From: Cruorifilaria tuberocauda
Lineage: Eukaryota > Nematoda > Chromadorea > Rhabditida > Onchocercidae
DNA: 64,000 nt
NCBI GenBank assembly: GCA_013365365.1
Contig: JABVXU010000155.1
Location: 49,874-113,873 of the forward strand
Reading direction: 5' to 3'
Below, piece by piece: positions 1-15,100 of the stretch. Under the pieces are notes generated by a model. It did not search any database and was not told the DNA's origin. It was given only the letters and a program-made list of their open reading frames with translations. Each line of letters starts with the position of its first letter. Positions within the stretch are counted from its first letter, which is position 1. A program made the position numbers and the translations under genes.

Positions 1-178
1 TAGCAAATGTATTGTGCAATTTGTATTATGGTTTGATCGCAAATTTTCTCATCTATTAAGGTTCGTGTGATTGGGAATCAAATGCTAGACTTACAGTTTT
101 AATTTGAAAATTTTCTGTTTGATATCGAATAACTTTCACGAAAGGAAATTAACGAATAAAATCCGTAATAACTTTCAG

Positions 179-3100
179 GAGCACGATAACAATTCGTGAT
201 ATAGTAGCAATTACTCAGTTTGTTATTGCTGCGTTATCACGATCTAAATCACCATTCTCTTCAATTTACCATGCTTTTTCGGCAACTCTTTTTGATGCTT
301 TTGGTACTTTATCAACATATATCAGTTTGGATCATGACGCCCTGAAGAAAGTGGCTATTGATGAAGTGGAATTTTCTTTATTTAACTTTTCACTCATTTG
401 TATTTTACAAAATTTGGAGTTAGTGAGAATTACTATTTACTTTCATATAGCTTAAAATTACTTCTGCGGATTACGTAAGAGTTATATAGGTTGATTCGAG
501 ATTACTTAATAAAATGAATGCCTTTTGGAAAATGTCTGTAACTTCATATTTGCAGCTCTGTTATATTATGCAACAGGAATTTGGTAGCATCTGTGATGCA
601 GCATCGCTTTTGTTAGCACCTACAATGCATTTCGATGAAAAAGATTCACATAGTCTTATTGTTGGGGATTTTCATATTCCTTTTGGGCGAGCTAAACGAT
701 TTATACCCAAAAATTTTACGCTAGATGCGCCAACGTGTAGGCAAAATATTTTCAGGTTTATTGTTGTTTACTTAGCAAATAAAAAGAAGATGCTGTATTT
801 ATTTTTTTTGGTCTGCTTTATTTTAAGATAGTCCAGTTATTCTCTTCCTTCACATACCATTTAATTAAAGTGAAACTATAAGCTTAAAATCATTAAAATC
901 GAATATTATGAATATGAATAATATAAAAGCATGAATAATTCGTGAAGATTCGCTACGATATTAAGACTTGTCAAAATAATTATATTGGATAGAAAAAATA
1001 ATCTTCATACATTTTCGATCTATATATGGATTGTATTAAAATCCCCTGAAGTACTATTGAAATTGCAACTTTTACATAGCAGAATGTTTATAGGCTTGTA
1101 CGTGGGCTTGCGGTTGATAAGCCAATATTGCTTGAAGGTCCTCCAGGTTGTGGCAAATCGAGCACTGTTGCTGCTTTGGCTGCTGTAACTGGCCATACCT
1201 TGACGAGATTAAATTTATCTGAACAAACGGTATTTCTTTATTGTTTTCCATCTTGTTTTTGTTTTCAACTATATTAGAAAACAAATCGTCCATTTTGTTT
1301 TTGTTTCAAACTATATTAGAAACAAATTTAAGTTTACATTATCCAAAGTTTTTCAAGGAATTGAAAATTATAATAACGAACATTATGCTTTGAATTTCAC
1401 AATTGTTCCAGGATTTGGCAGATCTCTTCGGTTGTGATGTGCCGGTCATTTTATCAGATGGTTCACCATCTTTCATGTGGAAAGATGGACCCATTCTGCA
1501 TGCAATCAAAACAGGCCAATGGGTTCTTCTAGATGAGGTGCAAAGATTTTAAACTGCTCAATGTTTACAACATGGCTTTTTCTCACTTACTGCATATTAA
1601 AGCACGCTTTCATCTTAATATTTTGTATCAAAAATCGAATAACTCTGGTTGTATATTTTTTAGGCATACATTACAAGTGGTACTTTTAAGAAGGAATGTA
1701 TAAATTACAAATGATATTTTATGAGATTTAAGAGTTATCTGAACTGGAATTGTAAATAACATAATTTCTTTCTGTATTATCTATTCCATATTTCATATCC
1801 AAAATGGCAGTTTATGAGATATCATCTTCCATACAGTGTTTGGTTATAGAATTTGAATATAGTGCTGTTTATAAGTTTAAATTAATAGGTTTAAGTTACA
1901 ATGTCGTAATATGTCGAAATGAATTCGTAATAAATTTGTTTAAGATGAATTTGGCATCCCAAAGTGTTTTGGAAGGTTTGAATGCATGTTTCGATCATCG
2001 TCACAATCTTTTCATACCAGAATTGAATCGAACTTTCGATATCGATGTGCATGACAAGAAAACACGTTTCTTTGCATGTCAGAATCCATGCAGTCACGGT
2101 GGTAATCGGCGCAAGCTACCAAAATCGTTTGTTAACCGCTTCACATCTGTATGTGCTCTTTTATATTCAAATACGAATTTCGAGATTTTATAATTTTTAA
2201 TTCTTTTAAAGCTGCTCATTAAATATGAAACTTTTAATATAATTAGAGTGTGACTATCTTCTTAATGTTGAAAAAGTGAGATTGATGATAACTCACGACG
2301 CGAGAATGCGTTGCGTTTGGAAGTCTCAATAGATGTTAATGCATTTACATTATTCATGTTCATTTAAGAGTAAATGAATCGATGATATGTAAATTTGGAA
2401 CAAGTAAGAAGTTTGCAGATTTACATAGCTGAAATGGATGCATCAGATTTTTTCGAAATTGTAAAAAGTTCATTTGGATCTATATTGGCTGATGATGTTA
2501 TCCAGCGTATGGTTAACGTGAATAGTTCAATAATAAATCTCATGGTAGAAGATTCAGAATTTCTGAGGATGGGATCACCATTTGAATTTAATTTGCGTGA
2601 TTTATTGAGATGGGCACAAATAACGGTTGAAGTAAGTTTTTTAATTGAAGTTCTACTTCTTAAGATTGTACTTTTCGAATTCCGATGGTTTAACCGAAAA
2701 TTTTTCGCTAAAAAAGTAAAAGATAATGCATATCGAATATATATGATCTTGCAATTAAATAGATGAGAGCAGTTTTTGGAAATGCCTAAGATATGATATC
2801 TTTTAATTTTTATTTTTTAATATCTTATGTTTGCAGAACAATGGCGATGTTGCATTTGGTTTTGATTTATTATATGTATGGAGATTACGTAATAATGTTG
2901 ATCGGCAAAAGGCGAGTTTAGCATCATCTATCCTTATGATTAATTTAAAAAATTGAACATGATTAATGCAAAGCATTAGTATTCTGATACAGACTCGTTC
3001 GTATGAAATCTGTAGTGAAACTCATTGGACCTATAGGATTTTGAGTTCCGTAAATTAATAATATGGATCTTCCCTTTTATTTTTTAATCTCTTATAAGCG

Positions 3101-6100
3101 TTATAGATGCGAAGGCTATTTTATAAACATTTCAAATTTGAATGTATTGAAGCCGTAGTATCACTTTCATTGAATGACTCATATCTTCGTATTGGAAAAG
3201 TGGAACTGGAGCGATCAGGTACAATCTGCGGACGAAAAAATATGTAAATTTCATCTCTCATGTCTTTTTCTAAATTATATGTAAAATGGTTTTTTTCAGT
3301 TAAATTTTCCTTAAATTGAGTTTCTAAATTGGTTAATTAAATTAATTAAATTGAGTTTCTTTAAGAGTTTCTTTAAAAGCGTTTCCTTAAATCGATTAAT
3401 ACTAATGTGACTCGAAAATGAGACTAAATGAATTATTTTTTCAGGAAATTACTATCATCACAAATGAAATTGCTAAATAAACTTGCCACTTGTGTGAAAA
3501 TGAATTGGCTTGCTTTAATTGTTGGCAAAGCTGGTTCTGGCAAATCAACAGCTGTAGAAATTTTGGCATCCTTACTTGGGAAAGAACTTTATACAATACA
3601 TTTAACTTCGGAGTCCGATTCACTAGAACTTCTTGGCTCATTTGAACAGGTTGCGATAAACTTTGTTTTAAAATATTTACAAATTAGTTATTTGGTTTAC
3701 GGCTAATTAACGCTGTCCAATTCCCTTTTTATGCCTATTAGAATTAAATTCCTGTAAGCTTAAGATCAAATCCATGATTTTATCGACGTTTTTATATGCT
3801 TTCTGTGTTAAATTATTAGATCTTTACAATTCACTGTCATTTCATCCTATTATCTCAGACGATAGTCAATTTTACATATTTTTCAATTCAAAATTAATAT
3901 ATTCGCCGTATTAAGGTTACCGATCAAATAAATTTCACTTCCATAAAACAACATTGTTTGGATTTGCTTAAACAATTTCCGGACTTGTTAAATGATATAA
4001 ATAATGCTGAAGACATACTTACTTTACGGCTAGCTTTGCAAAGTACGATGTTCCTCACCGATGAAGGTTTGTTTTTTTTTTTTCGGAGTCTTTTTTGGTA
4101 CGTCATATTGTTGAAATAGGAATTAATTTGTGCTTTTATTTTATTCTTACCCCTTATTAAAAGATTTTAAATATCACTTTTACAGATGTTGCGAGCAAAT
4201 TGTCAACGTATGAAAAAGAATTAGGTAAAAGTAAAATGCGCTTTGAATGGCTTAACAGTCGCTTTGTAGACGCATTTATTAATGGTTATTGGATTTTGAT
4301 TGAAAATGTCAACTGTTGCAGGTTATTTGCATTTCAATTAACTTTATGCTATGTTTCTGATTGTTTCTTAAGAATATTATATTTTTTTATTTTCAGTGCA
4401 GCGGTACTCGATAGATTAAATGCTTGTTTGGAAAATAATGGAGAATTGAATTTACAAGAATGTGGTGGTGGTATTTCTATTGTAAAAGCACACAGTGATT
4501 TCCGGTTATTATTTATTAATTTTACTCTTTTATCGTTGACGATTAATTGAGGTATTGAAATATACTAAAACATAACGATAGAGATTTTTATTGGCTTCGA
4601 GAATATTTTTTCGAAGGAAAAGCACGATGCCGAAACTATTTTTTACGTCGTGTTTATAGGTTGTAACTGTAGCAATTTTATTAGTTTTACAAATTTAGAG
4701 TTTTTTTCACTATGGATGATGATTACGGCAACGTTTCACGAGCTATGCGTAATCGTTCAGTAGAATTATATTTACTGCCTGATGACTGCGCTTGGTTCAA
4801 AATATCACAAGATCTGGTGGTATGTGTTTCGTGTCTCTCTTTATTACTTACTAAAAAAATTTGGTCTGTTTTTTTTGGAAATTTCCAACTACAGAATAAG
4901 ACAATCTCCTGGTTTCTTGAAAAGAATTTTTCCTTTTTCTGCAACAGTCGTTATACTTTATTCTTTAATACATTATTTGCTTTTCCTTCACAATTTTTTT
5001 TTCAAGAATATGGTAATGAATACGGGAAACCAAGATATTTTACGAATTACACCAGCAATAATGCAGGCATGTGAACAGCTCTCATGTTGGGAGTTGTTGA
5101 AATTAAAAGTACTTTTGGAGGCAAAAGATATGGATTTTGAAAATGCTATAAAGGTCGGCTTTCATGTTGAGTTTTCTGTTGGAAACAGTGACAAGTAGTC
5201 TCGATAATTTTCAGCACTATGTAAATTTTTACTTTTTTTGCAAGGGAGAGGATGGAAGATGGGAGGAAGCGTGGAAGATATCATGTCAGTGTATCCGTTA
5301 AAACATAACCAAATGGAATTAGTTGTACTGACATGACAATGATTACAAAAAACTAGTGACTTGGAATTGTACGACAAGTGAAACAATTGAACTTCAAATT
5401 TCAGCATTTCAAAATAGCTATGAATGAGGAAACTATGAAAATTGAAGATAATACGGAAGAAACCTTCATCATTTATCCTGCAGTAGATGCTGATACTGTG
5501 ACCACATATGAGAGGTGGAAAATTTTAGTTTGGTCGTATGTAAGTCAGCACGATTGGATACTTGGTTTTTTATGGGCTACATTTTGTGTTTCGTTCGAGC
5601 AAATAAAAATTGAGGAAATGATTGGGCTGTTTAAATACGCAGGTAGCTTTTTCTAAAATACATTTCGTTAAATAAGTGACTATTAAACAAAAATATCGGT
5701 AACTAAAATCAATATTATTATTGGCCGTTACACATATACACATATATATGTCGTTCTATAAATTCATCGGCTGATTTTTCAAGGATATTTTTCTAGATGA
5801 GGAAGCAAAATATAAGCTCACTGAAGTCATCCAAAATCTAAAACAAAATAGGATATTGGATTATGACGAACGTTTTGATGGTTCTCCAATATGGCGCATT
5901 ACAAAATCCCCAGATACCTATGTGGACAATGACAGGTATTGTATTCCTTATCGATTAACCAAATTACCTCAAGCAAATTGTGAATGTGGTAGAATTTTGT
6001 TGTGAATTTCTCTATTCAGTTTTCTTCATTCGAACATCTTGTATTTATTCATATAAGTTAAACATTCTTTAATTTTTTATTTTGTTCCATCTTATGAATA

Positions 6101-9100
6101 CTTGATAATCAATCTATGGCATTGCTGATCTTGAACATTGATATATAATCCACGTAACGGATAGATTCAACGATTGATTCTGCTACCAGTCATGTGTTAA
6201 GCGAAATTCCCATTTTTTCTAATATCTCATTTTTTATTTGTAATACTTTAAATTTATTTCCATATGCAAATATTCAATGAGCAATTTTCCAGATTCATTA
6301 TCGGAATGTGCGCTTTGTGGACAAAATTTAATCTGGAGAAGATTGCGCCTGCTAAAGGATCTGCCGTTGATATAAGCAACCTTTTTGTTAAAAGTGAGTT
6401 AAATTGTAGATTTACAAAGGATTTCCTGAGATATTTTTGAAACTTTTTCTACAAAACTACAAAAACTACAAAAAATTAATGAAACTGTTCGATAATCCTA
6501 GTATACATGATTTGTATTTAAGTCACACTTAATTTTTATTTATGTTCTACTTGTTGAAATTCTGATTCGATTATTTAATCATGCTCTAATACATTTCATT
6601 AATCTACTTCACAATGACACGTTTAAATTTGAGTGTTAAAATCCAATAAAAGTCATAAAGAAATAATGAAATTTTGAAATAGGAATTTTTAGAAAAGATT
6701 CGAAGTGACCAGCTTCTTTCACCCGCGATTGCATATCTGAAAGATTTACTTAACGAATTGTATGCATACATTTCGAAATTTTCTCCTGCTGATTCTACAG
6801 TCTTGGATTCATGCTCAGTAACTTTTATTTTGTTTTTGGATTCTATTTTTTTTCTATTTGCTTTACACTGATTAGTCGAAGACAGGTGAACTTTCATGCA
6901 GCTGTACCACTGAATTTTAAATACCGAAAAGAAAAAGCTTATTGAGCATCTTCTATGTTATAGTCTTACTAAAATAAAAAATTTAGACAAATATATATAA
7001 ATCACTTGAGTGAGTCGCAAATGAATTGGGCTTTTAAATGTATAGTCGAATCATTAATCATATAAGAAATGTGGCTATTAATGTGTTATCAGTAAATTAA
7101 AGTTTTTAGTTTCTTTTTCAGTTGCTTTTTAGTAATTAAATACGCGGTTCTTAGTGCAACATCAAGTTTTTAGATTTTCTGGAATATTATGCTTTTCGTG
7201 GAAGCATGCCATCAACGAATGGATTTACGAAGTGCATGTGCGCCGATTCATCTTGCATGGCAGCGTTTGAATGATCCTTCCCATTCCAACATCTGGAAAC
7301 AGTAAGTTGTACGGGAACTTTAGATAGTATCCCGCAGATTTCCTTTCTAAAAATCAATATTGAAGTCAGTTCAAACACTCAAATTGTCATTTGCATTATC
7401 CATTATGAAATAACTGATATTGTCCCCACAAGATGTTTATGTAGAAAATAATTTTTCAGACAATGATTTCATGCTTTGTGTATTGTTAAAAGGTGCTCCA
7501 TATTAATTGTAGCATTGGGGTTCGGCTTCTGGATTGATCTTGCAAAGTTCGGTGCAATAGGCAATGATGGTTAAAGGGTAATTTGCGTCTGAATTTGCTG
7601 ATGTACAATATATCAGTTACGCTGAGCCTGCGTCTTTTTGTAAATTCCAAACAACAGATGGGAGCCAGTTGGCTGAAATTTCATATGAGTTAAATGGAAT
7701 CAGATGTAATAAGGTAATTGATATTGGTGCAATTTAGATGGTCCACAGGTTTATGTTACGCTGCAACTGCCATCGATAAAGTGTGGATGAATGATAAGAA
7801 AGCCTCAGAACGTTACTCCAATTTTTACAAGCGCTGTAGTTTCTTTGAGCCTTTCCGGAGTTATGATGAGTGGAGAAAGGTTATATGTATTTTTTTTAAT
7901 TATTTTTAATTCTTCAAAAACGGTGATGGTGCAGGTTTCAATTTTTCACTTTTCGTTTAAGCTCTTTAAACTTCTAAAATTTTGGAATTTAACAATTTCT
8001 GAGCTACAGCTTACTCTTTTGTTGCAGTATAAAGACGAGCTCGAAATTTTGGCTGTAGACAATGTTGCAGTGGATACTGGAAGCTGTTTAATGCAGCAAA
8101 ATACTAATGAAATGGAAAATTGTCACACTAGTGTTTTAAGCGTAACGCTGAAATTGATGACCGACATTTTTTGCGGTTTCGCAATTTTGAATAATCATTA
8201 TGGGAAACAGGTAATTATCTATTATAATTTCATACATTCAAGCAGTGTACGAGTTGAATTGGGAAATAGTAATTTGTTGACTTTATTTATTGTGATGGCA
8301 ATATTTTATCAATCTTTTCCTAAACTTTTTCAGATATTACTTGAGTTGTTGTCAACATCATCTCATCACCCTGTTGAATTCTGTCATTTGATATGGTTAA
8401 ATCTTAAAGATGAAAAATGGTCACAGATTGCATACTTCACTCAGTATCTTAGTTCGAACTTTGCTGTAAAGGAATTTCCGATTGCATGTAAAGTAAGTCA
8501 ATAAAAATTATTGAAGTTTTCTACTATGCTCATGCGGGTTTCGAATAATTCAGATTAGAGAATTTTCAAAACAATTTTATTGAAAAAACAGAAAATTTTG
8601 TTATGATTTAGTGTTAAATTACTTTAATTATTTGATATTCGAACTTGTGACATACATAACGAGAGAATAGATATATAGGAATCCTCTTGGATATCCGACA
8701 GAAAAAGCTACTTTTCTTTATGGAACAACAGAGAAATACGGTTTAAATAAAGTGATTCATGTTAGAGAATAGAACTGTTAGTCATTCATAAATATAAAAT
8801 TCAATTATTATGAGATTTTTATAATTATATTTTATTCTTTCAGAATATTGATCTAGCTTTGGTTACTTTGGGTACGGAATTATTTTCATCGATATGGCGT
8901 TCGATGAATTTTCAGTTATCTGCACAAGAGATTACACTGGCACAACTAAATGATTTTCCCATCCAGCGAAAACGTTTATGTACCTATTTCTGGAAGATTG
9001 GAGTTCACTTGAAATCGTTTAAATTGAAATTCAAGTAAGTCTGCTCTTAACCGTATCATCTTATATGCATTTATCGCTCTTTTATCATCGGAACATCGTC

Positions 9101-12100
9101 GATATTGAATAGAATTTAACTTTTCGCTTTAGCAAGCACGGGAATGTTGATTAGCTATAAAAGATGAATTCTACCTCATTATTTACCTTATTGTAATCGG
9201 ATATTGGCCCATTTCAACCATATACTGTCTGAAATATATTAGTGTTCCATGACTAAAATTCAAAAGGGAAAGATTAATTTTTCATCACTTTTATTCAGCG
9301 GTTACGAAATAGAACTAGTAAATTTTTATGTAAGATCTTCAAGACTATTGCTTAATCATTATTGTTGAAATGCAGGGTTTTCCGCAAATAGTTATTTCAG
9401 TGAAAGACTTCTGACTGTGGCCGATTATTTCGAATCATTGTTGGATTCGCCATGCTCTACTGATCCATCGGTTAATGTTACTTTGTCAAGTATAATGCAA
9501 CGACTGGAAATGATTGCATGTGCGTTATTACCACTATCGATCCCGGCGAGGAACTGTATTGATCCCGTGATGAGCGATGAAATGAATTTCAACTATTTGA
9601 TGAATAAGGTCAGCGTACTCTTACGTACTCTTTTCGTTTAGAGAAAGTGAATAGTTTTAGCGTTTCATTATTTATTATATTTTTTATGTATTTAGAAGAA
9701 ATTGCTTGAAAATATTATTGGCGTTCTGCAATCTTATCAAGGAATAGTTAGTGGTCAGATGGATCTCGCGTTATTTTCAAATTCCAAGCATCCGTTCATT
9801 AGTAGTCTTATAAATACATATAATTCCGTGATGAAGGAATTGGAAAACTACTCAAAAAATACAGTTTATTTTCGTCCTCGTTATACAGATGTAAGTTTTA
9901 AACTTAAATTTGAGGAAAATCTGTCTTTACTATTTTTAAATAATTTAAGCTGCTTGAAATGCAGGTTTTATTTTTCTTAGCTTTTTTTTCTTACTGTCTT
10001 CCTATTGTCTAGTATCTATGAATTTCAGTAACACTCAATTTCAGATAGTAATTTTTTCTTATTTTTTGAATATCCATCTTATTGCTAATCAGAAATTAAT
10101 TTTAGACCATTGTGAGAATGGTTTTCTTAGCACATAGTGTCTAACATAGTAACTGTATTTTGTTTAATGTAATGTTCGATTCCGTTATGTATACAGTTAA
10201 TTTTTGACTTCAAAACTCTTATTTATCGAATCGATAGTTACACGTATTGTTATCGTTAATTATTGTAATTTCAAACAATCAGGTCGAGTTGCTCCGTTAT
10301 TTTTCGACAGTTTATTTAAAAAAAAAATTATTTCACTTAATCTCCCTAAAAATTTTTCATATATTTTGAAATTTTATAGATTTTTTTCATGATTTACAGT
10401 TTACGTCGCTGTCAGTATCAATGAATTCTTTTCTCGAAACAGCTCTCGAACAACATCGCATAATTTCCCTTATCAATTTGGATCACTTAGATAATCTATC
10501 AGATGATAACATCCGAATGACGGTGGCACAGATTGATAGTTTTTTAACTTCCATCCAGTCTTTCTATAATGTATGTTTCTATAAATATATAAAAATACTT
10601 TTTCGATCTCTATTGAATCTTTAGATTAGTTTATTACATGTCTTTATATCTTTTCAGAGAACATTTTCTGAATACAGTGCCTTTACGGACGTCATCTGTC
10701 CGTTTTTTATGTTTTTGAATATTTTGGTGGCAACAGTTTCATACAAGCGCTTTCATATAATTCAGTTGATGAATTTACGCAATTTGATTAACACCTGCAA
10801 TTTTCCAGTCAAGTTTTCGGTAAATTTTGATTCGTTAGTTTTACGAATAAATGATATTTAGAAATTGATTGGGCAGCAAATGAATTTGAATAAAGAGGCA
10901 ATCTTAGTATTGATGACGATGAACATAAACAAATTTGTTTATCAATTTCAGTAATGCAAAAGCTATCTAATAATTTCAACGATTAGAAGTCGTTTCTATT
11001 TTCGAATAAGTAAATATAAATGTCATAGCTAAAGCATAGCAAATCAATCATTTTAAGTAATCATTATATTAACCACATCATTTAGAAGAATAAAAATATG
11101 AAATAATATACCAAGAATCGAAATCACGCCTTTGCATGCGATTGCAAAGTATTTTTAATTGAAATTTTCAGTTTAAATGGAACTGCGTAAGCAATTTACC
11201 AGAAAGTGATATTTTATACAAATGGTGTATCTCGGAGAATTCAATAATGCCAAAAAGACTGCAAAAGGAATTAATTGCTCTTTTTCTGCAAAAATACAAA
11301 CGAGACAGAACATGTTTCGCTAACACCAAAGAGATTATAGTCAAGGAAGTTATCGAATGGATTAGTGAGTGATATTTTGCAATTTAAATAGACAATCACT
11401 GAAACTGCTAGAGCAGTAAATCCTTTATTTTTCTGGCCGTTATCAACATTTAAGGCCAAAATTTTCAAATTAATATCAATTAACATCGTTTGAATCATTT
11501 CCTAATGTAACTATTTTTAATTTGAATAAAAATCGATTAGCCGTATTTTTTTGATTTATTTATTAATTCTTCGGAAGCAGGAGATCGGAAATTTAAGAAT
11601 GTCTTCATATTTCTATTGAAAGTGATATCTTACAGAAACTGAGTGGCTAAAATGGTTCGAAGCTAACACAGAAAAACAGCAACAAGCATATGTTTATCGG
11701 AAAAGCAGAAAACACGGAGAGGAAGAGCTTGATGAGGACGACATTAAGGTAATGAAAAATTGATGGAGTAACTTTTAAGTAATAACACTAAGAAACAGGA
11801 ACTATAAGTTATTGTATTTGTTTTCAGGGGAAAATTTGGTAAATGAGTGTTAATTCGTGAAAAATATTGCCTTTTATAATTATCCATGGTTCTCAATAGA
11901 TTTATTAGGGACTTTTGCTATAATCTCAAGTATCGAAGCTTGATTTATGATGTTTATGATTTTTTTGATCATTATGAATTGTGTAAAAGGGACTAAATCA
12001 ACTTGCTACCTTAATTATTAGTTTATTGTCGACATTACAGTCTTTTTACATTCAAATTATCAAGTATTTGCATAGTTTTATGCAATTTTCAGATTCGAGA

Positions 12101-15100
12101 ATTCTTACCAGATTTCTCGGTTTCTACTGATGAACAAGATTTAGTTGAAGAGTCAGCACTTCTCGCTTCATCGTCTACTGCTTGCATGGACAGTGAAAGT
12201 TTGACGGAGATACTTCATATATTGGCTAATGAAGAATATACCTGCAGCTACGATGGTTACATGGCCTTAACGTGGATAATGGATACAGCATCGTCATGTG
12301 GTCTTGTGGACGACTTAGTGGATTCAAAAATCTTTGGTATTTTCTTCACAGTCATATTCGATATGAATTTTATGAAACTCTTTCACAGTAATAGAAACTG
12401 CTTCAAAGTTTTATGAAATTCTAGAACAAATCTTCAATATTTGTAGGTATTGGTTCTAAACTGCAAATACTTAACAAAATTCTCGATAAAGTTGAAAAGA
12501 ATATCATGCTAATTCTTTTTCTTCCGTATTGCTTGATTTTTGTTTTACCTGCTTATATTGTTTCTTTTACTACTTTTTACACACTCGATGTTCTGTGATT
12601 ATTTGATGCTCCATATTTCAGTTTACAATCTTCACACTTTGAATCAAGTGGATCGTGATGTAAACGTACGGGTTATTGATGTTTATCGAGGAAATAGCCG
12701 ATTAGAATTAGAGAAATGTATCGCTGCAATCAAACCACTGATAAAACGTGTGTACTGGTTGAAGGAGAAATGGCCTGAAATGATAGTCCTGGATGACATA
12801 TTGCAGGTAATGCGTTGTAATTTATGAATTAGAACAATAAAATAAGAGACGTTAATATCATTATCATTCATAATCATATACAGATGATATGCATTATTTG
12901 ACACTTGATATTGTTTAATGAACTGCACATATGTAATGAATAAGTTCTAAATGACTTTAAATTTAAGTTATGAATAGTAGAATTATGTCAATGATATTTG
13001 CTTTGTAAATAATTGACTTATTGGCTGATATAAATAAATAATATACAACAGTTTATTGTTCATAAATCGGGAATATAGTTGAATTTATAATTAAAGATTG
13101 ACCACATTCGATTTTTCATTTATGGCTTTATGGCTTTTAATTTATTCATTATATTTTTTTAGTTTTTCTGTTTTTGCAGCGAGCACAGAAGATATTATCC
13201 ACATCAATAGCAGCCCCTCAAATGCAATTTTCGGCACTTCTCGAACGTTTGCTCGGTATAGTGGTTGTACCACAAATTAAATATTTTGATTGAGGAAAAC
13301 GTTTATGCATACAGGCTATTTTTCTAGTGTGATCCTATGCAATCGTTTGTAAAATAAACTAAATGGAAATGTTTTTCATTTACTTCGTTCATTATAATGG
13401 AACGACCATTTATATCGGAAATGCCAACTCTTCCTTCTTTCCAGCTGAAGCAGATCTATGGGAGAAAGTAGCTGATCGAAACCATTCGTTAGCAACTGAA
13501 CTTGGAGAATTGCGACATTTATTGGTGAATTGGAGGAAGATGGAAGTAATGTGTTGGGATAATTTACTTGAACAAGTGCAGGTTAGTTGGGTTTCTCATC
13601 TCCCTAGAAAAATGTTAAGTCGATACACTAAATGTCGTACTACCTACACGGATAGTCGACCTTCCAAAAAAATAATTTTATGATGATATCATGTTTGTCA
13701 AATTCTTGACTTTAGCGATCGTCATTTGCGGTTTTATAATTTGAATTTACAATTTAGTTGATTCCATTAATTAAATGTTCGAAAATTTCTTGTAGACCGA
13801 TTGTCTTACGCAAACTTTGCTGCTGTCGTGGCCGCTTTTCGAAGCACTTGATAAAGGGAATAAGGGTGATGATGAAATCTTAACGATGACAATTGAATGG
13901 ATACAAAATTCCACAATTATTGATTTTAAAGCTCGAATAATGACTGCCGAATTGCTCATCAAATTTATTAAATTGAGACAAGGAAATGTAAGAAGTGAAT
14001 TATGTGAACGTTTGCAATCGATAGCTGCATATTTTCATCTATTTGACGCTGTAAGCTTTCTGTTTTTGTTCATTTTTATGGGATTTGGAAAATTTAGATT
14101 AAATAATAAATTACTCATGAGGTCTCATCATAAATGCTATCCTTTTTTGATTTAATTTTAAGTTTTTAAAACTCGCTGAGATATTTGAATAAAATGTCCT
14201 ATATTTATTGTTAACAATTATCTGTGCAGAATTTTATTGTAATTCTCAATCCAACTAGTTTTTATTGTCATTCTTAATCTAAGTAATTAGAGTAATATTG
14301 TTTAAAAATAGTATAATTAGTTCAAAACGGAATGTTCTGTTCTGCATTTCATTTCTAGAAAAACGATTTTGAGAACCAGTGGTTGAAATTTTGAATTTTC
14401 ATGAAAATTTTCGATTTCAGGTAGTTGAGAACAAATTGTCCATGCAAAGGGAACCTATAGAAAAGCAACTGCATGATTTTGTTAAAATCATGAAATATAA
14501 CGATTTAAATTTGTGGAGTGTAAAGGCATCAGCCCAAAAAGCTCACAAGCAACTGTTCCGTCTCCTGAAACAGTTCAAATTATCTGCAAACGACTTAGTT
14601 GCTCCCCTTCTTAATGAAGTTCCACCGATGCTATTAGCAGTAAATCATGGAACTAAAAAAGGAACATTTTCTAACGATCAAATAATATCTTGCAACGATT
14701 TCTATGCTAGACGTGCAGTTGACTTATCGTTGAAAATTGCGTCATATTTCGCAGACTACATGCATTTAGAGGACATTCAGGGAGTATGTTTTGCAGTATG
14801 TTGTGTGAAAAATTATTTTTGGGAAAATTAAAAAGGAATGGTAGTGAGCTATAGACTATGTGATATATAACCGATTCTGTTGAGTATTAACAATGCATCA
14901 TATTTTTTCTGATTGTAATTTAATATTATCATCAAGGTTCAATTATTTAGTATAGAAGTATTCGATGATGACATTAGCATCAGTTTAGAATGAAATTTCA
15001 TGTGAATCTTTTCATTCATAAACATTCATAATCTTTTCAAATAGTTGAGCTATTTGAAACATTATAGGTGTGATTGATCTAGTACGTCTGTATACATATA

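Noticed and set aside
7560..7700. Two competing exon readings in the midasin linker (47-base intron ending at CAG near 7616, or a continuous frame)
   Set aside because: Both are open over a short distance and I could not choose by similarity; left as unresolved rather than reported as a frameshift.
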